From the NCBI GenBank assembly GCA_029001845.1, contig JAREWP010000053.1, forward strand, positions 1 to 64,000: a stretch of DNA of 64,000 nt. The letters are read 5' to 3'. Position 1 is the stretch's first letter. Every line of letters begins with the position of its first letter. A program made the translations under genes and the position numbers. Source of the DNA: Candidatus Magnetocorallium paracelense. Its GTDB lineage: Bacteria > Nitrospirota > Thermodesulfovibrionia > Thermodesulfovibrionales > Magnetobacteriaceae. The notes under the pieces were generated by a model. It ran no database searches and was not told the DNA's origin. It worked only from the letters and a program-made list of their open reading frames with translations. Below, piece by piece: positions 44,904 to 54,186 of this stretch.

Positions 44904-45031
44904 TACTACAGCGACACTTTATATTAATCGCTATTCAGGCAACAGGCACAAGGCATAAGAAAAATCCGACCTTATGCCTTGTGCCTGTTGCCTTACCGGC
45001 TCGCTGTATATAACAAAGTGTCGCTGTAGTA
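44904..45031. repeat. Nested palindromic element
   Basis: The inner 22-bp inverted repeat at 44938-44959 and 44971-44992 (GGCAACAGGCACAAGGCATAAG / its complement) is perfect around an 11-base spacer. The outer 17-bp perfect repeat is at 44904-44920 and 45015-45031 (TACTACAGCGACACTTT / AAAGTGTCGCTGTAGTA). Both are separated by short unpaired stretches, so the whole forms a long hairpin with internal loops. It is noncoding, near the methyltransferase genes. Confidence 0.65.
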
Positions 45032-45181
45032 TTATTGACAACTGCTATTCGATATATTACAATCCATTTCTTCTGCACAATCAATACGTATAAATACTTA
45101 CAAAAAATACGCATTAATACCGATTTTTTTATCTAATATTTTAATTTATAATTTATAAGAATAATTTATATGTAAATATAA

Positions 45182-45292
45182 AAGGGGTGAAGCACCTTCC
45201 GGCGGAAGCGGGTCATGTTTGAGAAGGCGCAGCGAAGCGGAGCCTTCGAGTTTAGCCGATAAAGGCGGATGGTGCTTTGCTCCTTAAGTTAA
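45182..45292. repeat. Branched terminal-inverted-repeat element, copy 1
   Basis: AAGGGGTGAAGCACC at the left, GGTGCTTTGCTCCTTAAGTTAA at the right, and in between TTCCGGCGGAA and GAAGGC..GCCTTC hairpins. Matches 54187-54305 and part of 60785-60860. The left TTAACTT end is missing. The right end overlaps the gene 45284-45967 and supplies its last codons and stop. Confidence 0.7.
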
Positions 45293-45967
45293 TGACATCG
45301 ATCCGTAAATAAATACTTCATGTTTAACTAAACTGCCATTGAGAAGTTTTCTGTGTGTATAACATTGATTTTCAAGGCGTCGATAATGTTGATCCATCCA
45401 GTTTAATATTTCCTTACGATGCTGCTCAGAAGGTTCTGAAAGCAGATTAAAAGCAACATATGCCTGTTCTGACAACAAAGAGAGGTAATATTGATAGTCT
45501 TTCAATGTTAAGTGATTTGCTGCTCCGCAAATTAACAGGCAGTTTATGTTTTGTTCTTTTAATTGAGACAAATCGTCATGATCCAGCAAAAAACATTTAT
45601 CATAAACATCGGGAGTATCACGCTCTAAAGCTGTAATTGCTTCTGTGATAATTTCAACGCCGGCAAGGTAATCTATAGTTAATTTACCACTGTTTTTTAA
45701 CTGCTTTCCCATCAGGCCGCTGCCACAGGCAATATCAGCGATTCTTAAAGGCAAATTTGAGGGGATAAATGAATGCAATAAATGTTCAATTGCCTCGTAT
45801 ACCTTGCAGTCCAGCAGTTCGACAATCAAATGTCGATAAAGATGGGGATACTTATATAAAACACTATAATCCCAAATATGGAATTTTTTGTCGGTTCCAT
45901 CAGCAAATTCCACTCTAAAAATCTCATCCCCCTGTCGATCGGATTTGATTTGACTAATTTTATACAT
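45284..45967 (-). CDS. SAM-dependent class I methyltransferase
   Basis: 227 residues. Motif I LRIADIACGSGLMGKQL (about 92-108), followed by VEIITEAITALE, and INCLLICGAANHLTLKDYQYYLSLLSE in the region of the substrate/SAM pocket. No target-specific domain is recognised, so the substrate is unknown. The C-terminal residues Leu-Thr-stop are read out of the terminal repeat of the element at 45182-45292, so the original C-terminus was probably longer or different. It follows the other methyltransferase after 60 bases, forming a likely operon. Confidence 0.78.
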   Translation of the reverse strand: MYKISQIKSDRQGDEIFRVEFADGTDKKFHIWDYSVLYKYPHLYRHLIVELLDCKVYEAIEHLLHSFIPSNLPLRIADIACGSGLMGKQLKNSGKLTIDYLAGVEIITEAITALERDTPDVYDKCFLLDHDDLSQLKEQNINCLLICGAANHLTLKDYQYYLSLLSEQAYVAFNLLSEPSEQHRKEILNWMDQHYRRLENQCYTHRKLLNGSLVKHEVFIYGSMSLT

Positions 45968-46027
45968 TAATTAAATATCTCGATTTTCTGTTGTTGTAAA
46001 AACTCAGGATCATATATCTTGGATAAA

Positions 46028-46732
46028 TCATTTTTTCCTGAACTCTAAGTTGTAAATTTTTTTATACCATTGCCCGTCTTTTTTGGTAATCTCACGCTGT
46101 CGGCGTTCCTCGTGAGGCATAATTACAACGGATGGATAAAAAATTTCTCTCAAAACAACAGTTTTATAGTACTTTTTTTCTGCAATCAATCCCTGGCGCC
46201 CGACGTTTTCTAATAAATCATCAACTAATAAGACAGATGACATACCCAAGTACGCCTTCGTATGCGGGGGTAAATACTCGACCAGCCACTCTATAAATTG
46301 ATCAATCAAAAGTCGACCATTTGTTCCGCCATCGCGAAAGATACGTTCACATCTATCGCTAAATTGCTCAATCTCCACCATTGCACCCGGTAATTGGGGG
46401 GGATTAAAGGAAATTGCATCCACTTGATATTGGGTTAGAACGATTTCCTTAAAAGGCATCTTCAGAAGCCGATAATTGGATTCAGGAATCTGATGGCGCT
46501 GCAGATTACGTTGAGTTAATTTAATAGCGTCTTCCTGGATATCGTTAAAATAGACGATCTTACTTCCATTTAATAAAGCATATAAACCTACAATACCACT
46601 GCCACAACCTATATCCAGCAAACGTTCAGGTGGTTCTAAAGCCAGAGCTTCACACATAACCTTACTGAAAGGCGTTTTATCGGGAATTCCTTTGCTTCTA
46701 AAAAGCTGAACCTCGTCGAATTGTACAGCCAA
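46028..46732 (-). CDS. SAM-dependent methyltransferase with NPPQ motif
   Basis: 234 residues from a TTG at 46732, eight bases after AGGAG; a GTG at 46741 is possible but overlaps the ribosome site. Motif I RLLDIGCGSGIVGLYAL, acidic VYFNDIQEDAIKL (motif II), and SFNPPQLPG, the NPP(Y/F) amide-methylation motif with Gln in the fourth place. This resembles PrmC/TrmN6-type enzymes that methylate planar amide or amine groups. Substrate unknown. Upstream of the second methyltransferase and downstream of the large REC-GGDEF-EAL gene's promoter side, with a MITE-like element between. Confidence 0.78.
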   Translation of the reverse strand: MAVQFDEVQLFRSKGIPDKTPFSKVMCEALALEPPERLLDIGCGSGIVGLYALLNGSKIVYFNDIQEDAIKLTQRNLQRHQIPESNYRLLKMPFKEIVLTQYQVDAISFNPPQLPGAMVEIEQFSDRCERIFRDGGTNGRLLIDQFIEWLVEYLPPHTKAYLGMSSVLLVDDLLENVGRQGLIAEKKYYKTVVLREIFYPSVVIMPHEERRQREITKKDGQWYKKIYNLEFRKK

Positions 46733-46745
46733 AACAATCACTCCT

Positions 46746-46895
46746 AAAACAGCTGTCAGCAGTCAGCCTTCAGCTAAGGAAAGAATTGATGTTATGCCAA
46801 TAATAAGCTTCACCTTATGGGGGAATCTGTTTTGAACCGTAAAGTTTTGCAATGAAAGAGCTGACAGATGATGGCTGACAGCTAAATGCTGTTTT
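46746..46895. mobile_element. MITE-like element, copy 2 (150 bp)
   Basis: Reverse-oriented homolog of the element at 11947-12091. Ends AAAACAGCTGTCAGCAGTCA and ATTTAGCTGTCAGCCATC-type sequence (minus), core containing AAGCTTATTATTGGCATAAC on the minus strand. It lies between the methyltransferase pair and the REC-PAS-PAS-GAF-GGDEF-EAL gene. Confidence 0.65.
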
Positions 46896-46905
46896 AGGAA
46901 TGGAT

Positions 46906-49900
46906 TCAAGTTTTATCTCTTTTCAACCAAGACAAAACCGATTGAAATCTCTCTTTATTTTTTATAAACTCGATAAATTCATCCAAAGGCAGCGGTTTGC
47001 TGAAGAGGTATCCCTGAACTTCATCACATTTCAGGGAGTGTAAAAATTTTAACTGGTTCACTGTTTCCACTCCTTCTGCGATAACCTTCATTTTCAGATT
47101 GTGAGCCATGGCTATGATCGTCGTGACAATCGTTTCATCGTCAGGATCATCCGGTAAATCCTTAATAAAGGAGCGATCGATTTTAAGTTTTTTTATTGGA
47201 AGATGCTTTAAATAACTTAAAGAGGAATAACCGGTTCCAAAGTCATCAATTGACAATTCAACCCCCATGCTATTGAACTCTTTAAGTGTATGTACCGTAT
47301 TTTCGACGTTTTCCATGCATATGCTTTCAGTCAGTTCAAGCTCAAGATGTTCAGGTTTAAGCCCTGCTTCAAAGAGGATGCGCGCTACCAGTTCCATAAG
47401 GTTTTCCTGCCGTATAAACTGACACAATGACATATTCACTGCAACCTTTATCGGCGGGACCCCCTTGTTTTGCAAATATTTATTATCTTTACAGGCCTGA
47501 TGGAGCACCCACTCGCCTATGGGGATGATCAGGCAGGTTTCCTCGGCAAGGGGAATAAATCTGTCAGGCAGTATGATTCCCTTTTCAGGCTCCACCCAGC
47601 GAATTAAAGCTTCCATTCCCACGATCTCTCCTGTAAACAGATCGATTTGCGGCTGATAATGGAGCACAAACTCCTCTTTTTGCAGCGCCCCTTTCAGGGA
47701 GTTCTCCATTTCGATTCTCTCGTATAGCGCCGTGTTCATTTCAGCTGAAAAAAATCTGTAATTGTTGCCTGCCGCGGCCTTTGCCTGATACATGGCAATA
47801 TCGGCGTTTTTAATAAGAGTGTTATTGTCCGTTCCGTCCTGGGGACAGATACTGATTCCGATACTTGTCGTTACTGTACAGCTTATCTCTCCCAGCAGAT
47901 AAGGCGTGTTTAATGAATCAATGATTTTTTTGGCGATATAAGTCGCCTCTTCGGGTTTACCGATATTGGTCAAAATGATTGTAAATTCATCGCCGCTCAT
48001 TCTCGCGACAGTATCTGTTTGTCTTAAACAGCGGGACAACCTGGAAGAGACCTCTTTTAGAAGAAAATCTCCTGTTTCGTGTCCCATTGTATCGTTTATG
48101 CATTTAAAATTATCGAGGTCCAGATAGAGTAATGCAAAGGTTTCACTATAACGTTTCGAATGTCTTATCGCCTGAGTTAATCGGTCAAAAAACAATACTC
48201 TGTTGGGAAGTCCTGTTAAGGTGTCGAAATTGGCCAGATATTCAAGTCTCTCTTCGGATCTCTTCCTCTCCACAATTCCGGCGATTGTATTTGCTACGGC
48301 ATTTAAAAAATCTTCTTCAAGGGGGGTTCTCCGATGGCCTGTTTTTACATAAAGATTGATGACACCTAAAACTTTTTTTCTTGATTTAACGGGCACACAG
48401 TAATGACCGTGAGGCGTAATTCCGTTAAAAGTAATGACATGTTGCTCATCCATACAGTTTTTAAAAACAACCTCTCCCGTCATTGCACTCTGACCGCACA
48501 AACACTTGCCAAAGGGTATGCTCTTACACTTTACAAGAAGTTCTTTATGCATACCTCTGTGCACTATCAAATCCAGTCTCTTACTGTTTCCCTCCCTTAG
48601 AAATATGCACCCCTTGGACTCCACTTCAAACCACGGCGCCGATATCATGAGATCTAAAATTTTCCCCAACTGTTCGAACAGAGTTATCGGTTCCAGCGAT
48701 ATATGGAGTATTGAGTTAATAACACTTTGAATTAGATAATTATTTTGAATTTCGACTTCCGACTCTTTACGCTTTGATATATCTCGAATTATCCCGGTAA
48801 AGTAGGTATGCCCCTTGCTCTGCCATCTCGATAACGACAGTTCTATGGAGAACTCTTGACCTCCTTTTTTTAGTCCTGTAATCTCTATTGTCTTGCCAAG
48901 CAGCTTCGAGGGATTACCGGCAACGGCTCTCTCTAATCCCTCGACATGGGCTTTTCGATATTTCTCAGGGATAATTTTGGTAAGCAGCTCCTCCTTTACC
49001 TCGGAATATGAATATTCGAAAATCGCTTCGGCCCCCTGATTCCATGAAACGATTTTACCTTTGCTGTCTATCGTTACAATTGCATCCTGTGCCGTTTCCA
49101 CAAGAGATCTGTATCGATTTTCGCTTTCCGTCAGATTCTCTTCGAGCTCTTTGCTCTTCGTAATGTCTCTTATTACTCCCGATATCCCGGCCACATAATT
49201 CAGTGAGTCATCAGGTTTAGTATCTGTAAGATGATTGATATTTTCCGGCAGATTGTGCTCGTATAAAAGAGAGCAGTTGACGTCGGCAAAAATAAAGTTA
49301 ACTCCTGAAGCTTTCGTCCTGTCAGTCTTTCTCAGGATTCTTACCTGAAAACCGATTTCCGGAGACTTTGCTTCAAGCTCTTTTCTGCTACTGCTATTCT
49401 GAATGTGATCTATACAATAGCCCGTTTTATCCAGATCCTCGGGATGGATTAATATGCTGAAATGATACCCCCTTAATTCCTCCGGTTCATAACCAAGTTG
49501 ACGGACAGCTTCGTTAATATATGTTATGATACCCTGGTTATTAAGACGGTATACGATATCGGGAAGGGTCTCCATCAGTTTATACAATCTTTCTTCCGAC
49601 GCCTTTAATTCGACCGCTTTTTTTCTGACCATTTTATCAAGGTTTTTATTAAGCAATCTCAGTTCATTTTGTGTTTCATGGAGCTCTCTGTTTTGTTCGA
49701 TTGTATTTTCGTATGTTGACAGAAGGAGTTTAATTATCTGCCCGATGTCTGCTTTGACTTCATATTTATCGTTATCCGAGAAAATTTCAATAGAGCTGTC
49801 GTTAACAACAATTTCTTTATGATCCTCACCCGATATCAGGGACTCGACTATTTTCAACAGATGTTTTTCGTTATATGGCTTGGCTATATAAGCATCTGCA

Positions 49901-50196
49901 CGGGTATTCAGAGACATGGCGATCTCTTTGATTCCGATTAATCTGGTGAGCAGCACAACTGCGATGTTTTGTAAGGAAATGTTCTCCTTAAGTTTCCTGC
50001 ACAGCTCGTAACCGTCCATCCCGGGCATCGATATATCGCTGATAACCAAATTGGGGGTCCATTCATGGGCGGCTTCAAGGGCCTCAATACCGTTTTTCGC
50101 TATTGTGACACGATACCCTTGGCCAACCAACAGGCGCCTGAGCAATTCGGCCTGAACGGCGCTGTCTTCTACTATCAGTATCTCTTTATTTTTCAT
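46906..50196 (-). CDS. REC-PAS-PAS-GAF-GGDEF-EAL c-di-GMP protein
   Basis: 1096 residues. Domains: REC (1-120), coiled linker, PAS (about 205-330), PAS (about 360-480), GAF (about 500-645, FGKCLCGQSA, HGHYCVPV, GVINLYVKTGHRR), GGDEF (about 655-815) and EAL (about 830-1080). The GGDEF site reads SGDEF with Ser734 in place of the first Gly, but an I-site RQTD is present, so cyclase activity is uncertain. EAL is intact: EALIRW, AVNMS, ELTESI, DDFGTGYSSLSYL, DRSFIKDL, VIAEGVET and YLFSKPLP. Likely a bifunctional or PDE-dominant enzyme. The same operon continues upstream with a PAS kinase, CheC and CheY. Confidence 0.92.
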   Translation of the reverse strand: MKNKEILIVEDSAVQAELLRRLLVGQGYRVTIAKNGIEALEAAHEWTPNLVISDISMPGMDGYELCRKLKENISLQNIAVVLLTRLIGIKEIAMSLNTRADAYIAKPYNEKHLLKIVESLISGEDHKEIVVNDSSIEIFSDNDKYEVKADIGQIIKLLLSTYENTIEQNRELHETQNELRLLNKNLDKMVRKKAVELKASEERLYKLMETLPDIVYRLNNQGIITYINEAVRQLGYEPEELRGYHFSILIHPEDLDKTGYCIDHIQNSSSRKELEAKSPEIGFQVRILRKTDRTKASGVNFIFADVNCSLLYEHNLPENINHLTDTKPDDSLNYVAGISGVIRDITKSKELEENLTESENRYRSLVETAQDAIVTIDSKGKIVSWNQGAEAIFEYSYSEVKEELLTKIIPEKYRKAHVEGLERAVAGNPSKLLGKTIEITGLKKGGQEFSIELSLSRWQSKGHTYFTGIIRDISKRKESEVEIQNNYLIQSVINSILHISLEPITLFEQLGKILDLMISAPWFEVESKGCIFLREGNSKRLDLIVHRGMHKELLVKCKSIPFGKCLCGQSAMTGEVVFKNCMDEQHVITFNGITPHGHYCVPVKSRKKVLGVINLYVKTGHRRTPLEEDFLNAVANTIAGIVERKRSEERLEYLANFDTLTGLPNRVLFFDRLTQAIRHSKRYSETFALLYLDLDNFKCINDTMGHETGDFLLKEVSSRLSRCLRQTDTVARMSGDEFTIILTNIGKPEEATYIAKKIIDSLNTPYLLGEISCTVTTSIGISICPQDGTDNNTLIKNADIAMYQAKAAAGNNYRFFSAEMNTALYERIEMENSLKGALQKEEFVLHYQPQIDLFTGEIVGMEALIRWVEPEKGIILPDRFIPLAEETCLIIPIGEWVLHQACKDNKYLQNKGVPPIKVAVNMSLCQFIRQENLMELVARILFEAGLKPEHLELELTESICMENVENTVHTLKEFNSMGVELSIDDFGTGYSSLSYLKHLPIKKLKIDRSFIKDLPDDPDDETIVTTIIAMAHNLKMKVIAEGVETVNQLKFLHSLKCDEVQGYLFSKPLPLDEFIEFIKNKERFQSVLSWLKRDKT

Positions 50197-50229
50197 TCCA
50201 AATCCTGCCTGAATACAGGCGTAATGTTG

Positions 50230-51453
50230 TCATACATCTGTAAATAACTCTATTGTGAACTGCACGCCGTTTTTTTGATTGTCTGCATACAGCCTGCCGT
50301 TCATATGTTTTTCAATAATGATCTTAGACATATATAAACCGATTCCGGTCCCTTCCGCCATATTCTTCGTGGTAAAGTATGGCTCGAATATCCTGTCTAT
50401 GATCTCTGCAGGGATACTCTTGCCGGTATTATGAATTTTTATAATTATTTTGTCACGTTCCTCTAAAAGATTTATCAAAATATCACCATCATCCTTACCT
50501 AAGAGTCCCTCCTGCCTCGCTTCTAAAATTGCACTTCCCGCATTACTTAAAATGTTTACGACAACCTGCTTGAACTCATTTGGATAGCCTGTGACAGTTA
50601 ATCCGCCCTTTGATTCGGAACTGATCATGATATTAATATTATTATGCTTGAGTTGAGCTTTTTGTATTGAAACAGCAGAGTTGACAGCCTGCATAATTAT
50701 AAAAGATTCCTTTTTCTTCGAAGGTTTGTAAAAGTCTCTGAAATCGTCTATTGTTTTTGACATAAACTGTATCTGATTTAACGATTCCTTAACTGTATTG
50801 TCAAAGTATTCTTTATCGAGCTCTCCGAATTCATATGCATCCTGAATATCCTGTATTATCAGACCCAGTGCATTTAAAGGCTGCCTCCATTGATGCGCTA
50901 TCGCTCCTATCATCTCCCCCATTGCCGCCAATTTTGATTGATGGATAATAAACTGCTCTGCCTGTTGGTGACTCTCTATCTCTTCCTTGACCCTTTGATC
51001 GAGATGTTGGTTTAATTCTCTGTATTTTTTGAGGGTCCCCCTGTATCTCTCTATTGCTTCCGAGAGTGTAGTGACATCGTGCAGTATCAGCAAAAGATGA
51101 AATTCTCCTTTTTCGTTTGCAGGAATTCGGTTGATTACAGTAGACTGATACCTGAATCGGCCATCCGGTAAAGGCGCAGGTATCAAATACTTATGAATTT
51201 GTGGAGATAAAACTATTGGAATCCCGTTCTTTAATACCATCTTCATAAAGTCCGAATAACTTTGAGATAGAAAATGTGGAAAGTGAGACTCTATTACAGT
51301 TCCTACTATTTTATCCCTCGAAATTCCGGTCCATATCTCAAGCGTTTTATTCCAATAGAGTACTGTCATCTTTTTGTTTAAAACACAATGTCCTGCCGGA
51401 TGATAGTCGAAAAGGGCGTATCTTTCGTCAATAACTTCGAATTTATTCATCAT
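50230..51453 (-). CDS. PAS-histidine kinase (soluble)
   Basis: About 407 residues from an ATG at 51453 (or 51450). PAS domain (about 15-135) with CVLNKKMTVLYWNKTLEIWTG, then HisKA with MIGAIAHQWRQPLNALGL and ATPase motifs NILSNAGSAI, IKIHNTGKSIP, and GTGIGLYMSKIIIEKH. The QWRQP context is typical of kinases that use a His-Gln-Trp box. No membrane segment. Start overlaps the stop of CheC, indicating coupling, and the large GGDEF/EAL gene begins 33 bases after its end. Confidence 0.88.
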   Translation of the reverse strand: MMNKFEVIDERYALFDYHPAGHCVLNKKMTVLYWNKTLEIWTGISRDKIVGTVIESHFPHFLSQSYSDFMKMVLKNGIPIVLSPQIHKYLIPAPLPDGRFRYQSTVINRIPANEKGEFHLLLILHDVTTLSEAIERYRGTLKKYRELNQHLDQRVKEEIESHQQAEQFIIHQSKLAAMGEMIGAIAHQWRQPLNALGLIIQDIQDAYEFGELDKEYFDNTVKESLNQIQFMSKTIDDFRDFYKPSKKKESFIIMQAVNSAVSIQKAQLKHNNINIMISSESKGGLTVTGYPNEFKQVVVNILSNAGSAILEARQEGLLGKDDGDILINLLEERDKIIIKIHNTGKSIPAEIIDRIFEPYFTTKNMAEGTGIGLYMSKIIIEKHMNGRLYADNQKNGVQFTIELFTDV

Positions 51454-52042
51454 AGAGATCGTTAACGATCGACAATAATGTATCAACTGTATCGATACTT
51501 AAAATTACAAAAACATGACCCTCGATTTGCCCTTCATCCATTTGGAATACAGTTTTCATTACCATGACAATTTCTCCGAGGGAAATAAAGGTCTTCAAGA
51601 TATCAGCCAGATTTCCCTCAACATACAGTGGGTGCGAGAAGTCCAGTTCTATTTTTAAAACATTACACATCATCCCGATAACATTGTTGATCACGATATT
51701 GCCGATCTCATTTAACGTTTCAGCCATTAGGCCGTCAATGGTGGAATCCTCAAAACTCTCTCCCGTAATACCGGAGACAAGCTTGACTGCGCTGTCTGCA
51801 GGAAAAACCAGTGAGGCAAGTCCGTTAAACTTTCCGTAAAACATAAGGTATACGCAAGATAGTTCATCAAATCCGTATTCATTCATCTTTTCCTCAAACT
51901 CGTTAAAGGAGTAAAAGCCTATCTGCGGCACTTCAAGTTCGATATTTAACTTCAAAATTTTATGGAGAGCTCCGGATGCATGGCCTACGCCAACGTTAAC
52001 GATTTCCTGCAATGCATCGATCTGATCGTTTGTTAACAGCAT
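51443..52042 (-). CDS. cheC: CheC-type chemotaxis phosphatase
   Basis: 199 residues. It has the two repeated helices of CheC: LQEIVNVGVGHASGAL near the start (ExxN present) and ETLNEIGNIVINNVIG (about 107-122), the second with full ExxN. In the first the second Asn is replaced by His, so one of the two phosphatase sites may be weak. By family it dephosphorylates CheY-P. It follows cheY with a TAATG overlap and precedes the PAS kinase with an 11-base overlap. Confidence 0.85.
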   Translation of the reverse strand: MLLTNDQIDALQEIVNVGVGHASGALHKILKLNIELEVPQIGFYSFNEFEEKMNEYGFDELSCVYLMFYGKFNGLASLVFPADSAVKLVSGITGESFEDSTIDGLMAETLNEIGNIVINNVIGMMCNVLKIELDFSHPLYVEGNLADILKTFISLGEIVMVMKTVFQMDEGQIEGHVFVILSIDTVDTLLSIVNDLYDE

Positions 52043-52413
52043 TATTCTTTATTGTCTCCTTTCAGGAGATTTTCAATAATCGGCAGTAATTCGTCCCTCT
52101 CCTTTGGTTTGGTGATAACGACAGATGCACCGAGAGCATGGCATTCCTCTATTTTTGTCTTTTGCACATTTGCCGTAAAAACAATTACAGGGATATTAAT
52201 TTCTCTCTCTTTGAATATTTTAAGTACCTCAGTACCTTTCATCCCGGGCATCAACAAATCCAGTAAAACACAATCCGGGTTGCTATTTACGGCAGCCTCG
52301 ATCCCCTCTTCACCACTTGAAGCCTCTATTACTTCGTATGAAGTATTATTCAGCATTCTCCTAACCTGGACTCTCGCCAGTTTTGAATCGTCGATTACTA
52401 AGATTTGCGCCAT
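52042..52413 (-). CDS. Single-domain CheY-like response regulator
   Basis: 123 residues, REC only: ILVIDDSKLARVQVRRML, Asp53 in CVLLDLLMPGMKG, VFTANVQ and a KPK in place of the usual KP. First gene of the operon cheY-cheC-PAS kinase-REC/PAS/GAF/GGDEF/EAL, so it is probably the phosphorylation target of that kinase and the substrate of CheC. No DNA-binding output. Confidence 0.9.
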   Translation of the reverse strand: MAQILVIDDSKLARVQVRRMLNNTSYEVIEASSGEEGIEAAVNSNPDCVLLDLLMPGMKGTEVLKIFKEREINIPVIVFTANVQKTKIEECHALGASVVITKPKERDELLPIIENLLKGDNKE

Positions 52414-52639
52414 ATTATCCTCTCTTTCATATTTTTTGTTCTTTATTGATTAATCTTTTACTGAATCCCCTGCCTTATCAATAGTAGCCTATTTTCTATT
52501 ATTTCCTCTATATTAATATTATTTTTTCATTTGTTATATGCTCTTTGGATCAAGCTATTCTAAAACGAAGTGTATGCAAAAAACACACCCGAGTACAGGC
52601 ACGTGGCCGGGACGAGCACACAGGTTCGCTCCTGTGAAC

Positions 52640-52690
52640 CATCATGAATAATTTTCACGCTTTGTGATGAACCGGAGGTTCACGAGCGTT
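52640..52690. repeat. Flank portion of the long-hairpin repeat family (partial copy E)
   Basis: AATAATTTTCACGCTTTGTG and AACCGGAGGTTCACGAGCG match the flanks of copies A-C. No hairpin follows. The remainder of the 52414-52906 gap shows a degenerate CAAAAAACACAC-type piece and no gene. Confidence 0.5.
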
Positions 52691-52906
52691 TTCTCTGTAA
52701 AAAGGTGGTATGCAGACGTGACATGTAGCAGAATGTAGTGATGCAAATAGTTGTATGTTACACTCTGGCGTATTCTATCTCGACTTTGATAATTTTTTTG
52801 TCTCAAATTTACTGTTATTTATTACCACATACTCTTAAGTTTTTGTCTGAAAAGTCCGATAAGGTTTAAAATAGCACTCAATCTTTATAAAGGGAGGTAC
52901 TTTGCT

Positions 52907-53098
52907 ATGGTTGGAAGTGTAATGGCCGGAGTACAGAACTCCGAAAGTGTCTATGCTGTTAAAAAGTCGCAGGATGTTATGGAAATGGAAGGACAGATGG
53001 CTGTAAAGCTGATTCAACAGGCAGGAAATATAACCGCGCAAACACAAAGTGTTAAAAATCCTGCAGGCACCGGGGAGAACATTAACAGCTATGTATGA
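52907..53098 (+). CDS. YjfB-like putative motility small protein
   Basis: 63 residues with AAAGGGAGGT nine bases before the ATG. The single helical sequence MAGVQNSESVYAVKKSQDVMEMEGQMAVKLIQQ fits YjfB-family short proteins (about 60 aa, often near flagellar/motility genes). The family assignment is by pattern only. Nothing flagellar is in this window. Followed by a hairpin at 53144-53173. Confidence 0.55.
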   Translation: MVGSVMAGVQNSESVYAVKKSQDVMEMEGQMAVKLIQQAGNITAQTQSVKNPAGTGENINSYV

Positions 53099-53143
53099 TG
53101 ATTTGTCTGAGCTTTTGTCATCATTAACCTGCTTTAGCAGGGT

Positions 53144-53173
53144 AAGGGGAAATTAAAACAATAATTTCCCCTC
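53144..53173 (+). terminator. Possible terminator hairpin
   Basis: AAGGGGAAATTA...TAATTTCCCCT, an 11-bp stem with an eight-base loop, after the small protein at 52907. The T-tract is missing, so termination is uncertain. Confidence 0.4.
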
Positions 53174-53306
53174 ACCTGCTCCTCCATTTTTGCTCTTGCC
53201 GCCTCTCCTTATTTTATTCTGATAAAAGTCTTTCCTGATTACCTGCTTCCATCTTTGATCAACAATCCGATATAATTAGAGTCAGTTTTAAAATGAATCC
53301 ATTTTT

Positions 53307-54113
53307 ATGAAAAAGGCATTAACCATCGCAGGGTTCGATCCTACAGGCGGAGCTGGACTCCAGGCGGATTTGAAAGTATTTAGTATGTTTGGAGTACACG
53401 GTCTCTCTGTTCTCTCTTCTCTGACAGCCCAAAACACGACGGGAGTTAGCGATGTGATGGAAGCGGACCCCGATTTCTTTAAAGCACAGCTCTATGTACT
53501 GCTTGAAGATATAAAACCTGACGCCTTAAAAACAGGAATGTTGTACTCAGCCGATGTTGTCGAAATCATTAAGGAGGCGATTTTACATTATAAGCTGGAA
53601 AACTTTGTGATCGATCCTGTACTGAAGTCGTCATCAGGGAAGATGCTGGCCGACAAACGGGCAATTGCTGCTATTAAGGCTGAAATCATTCCATTAGCAA
53701 AGGTAATAACGCCAAATCTTCGGGAAGCGTCTGTTATTTCGGAAATGCCTATTGCCGACATGAAGGATATGTATCGCGCCGCCGGGATTATTCACAGTAT
53801 GGGACCGGAAGTGGTTGTCGTTACGGGAGGCCATCTGGAAAGTAATGCAATCGATCTTTGTTTTGACGGGACCGGATATACAGAGTTTCCTTCTCCAAAG
53901 CTTCCCGGTGAATTTCACGGCACGGGATGTGCTTTTTCCTCTGCAATAACAGCGAATCTTGCAAAAGGTGCGTCAGTAACCGAATCGGTAAGCATAGCAA
54001 AAGAGTTTATAACATCTTCCATCAAAAACGCCGGAACCATTGGTAAGGGAATGAAACTCTTGTCTTTCGAATGCCAGGCAAATTCATTTACAATGACATC
54101 AATAGACCACTGA
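53307..54113 (+). CDS. thiD: Hydroxymethylpyrimidine/phosphomethylpyrimidine kinase
   Basis: 268 residues. Ribokinase-like features: IAGFDPTGGAGLQADLKVF (substrate-binding), VLSSLTAQNTTGV, IKPDALKTGML, VIDPVLKSSSGKML, VITPNLREAS, VVVVTGGH and EFHGTGCAFSSAITANLAKG (catalytic GTGC with Asp replaced by Cys, as usual in ThiD). It phosphorylates HMP and HMP-P for thiamin synthesis. Monocistronic; no TPP riboswitch is seen upstream. Confidence 0.92.
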   Translation: MKKALTIAGFDPTGGAGLQADLKVFSMFGVHGLSVLSSLTAQNTTGVSDVMEADPDFFKAQLYVLLEDIKPDALKTGMLYSADVVEIIKEAILHYKLENFVIDPVLKSSSGKMLADKRAIAAIKAEIIPLAKVITPNLREASVISEMPIADMKDMYRAAGIIHSMGPEVVVVTGGHLESNAIDLCFDGTGYTEFPSPKLPGEFHGTGCAFSSAITANLAKGASVTESVSIAKEFITSSIKNAGTIGKGMKLLSFECQANSFTMTSIDH

Positions 54114-54186
54114 TCCCTGACCACTATGGACGGTTATTTATCTGTTACTGCTGAGTTTAAAATTTACAATTGCTAATACAACACCA

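Noticed and set aside
53200-53306. TPP riboswitch before thiD
   Set aside because: No CTGAGA or GGGG core of the thi-box could be found.
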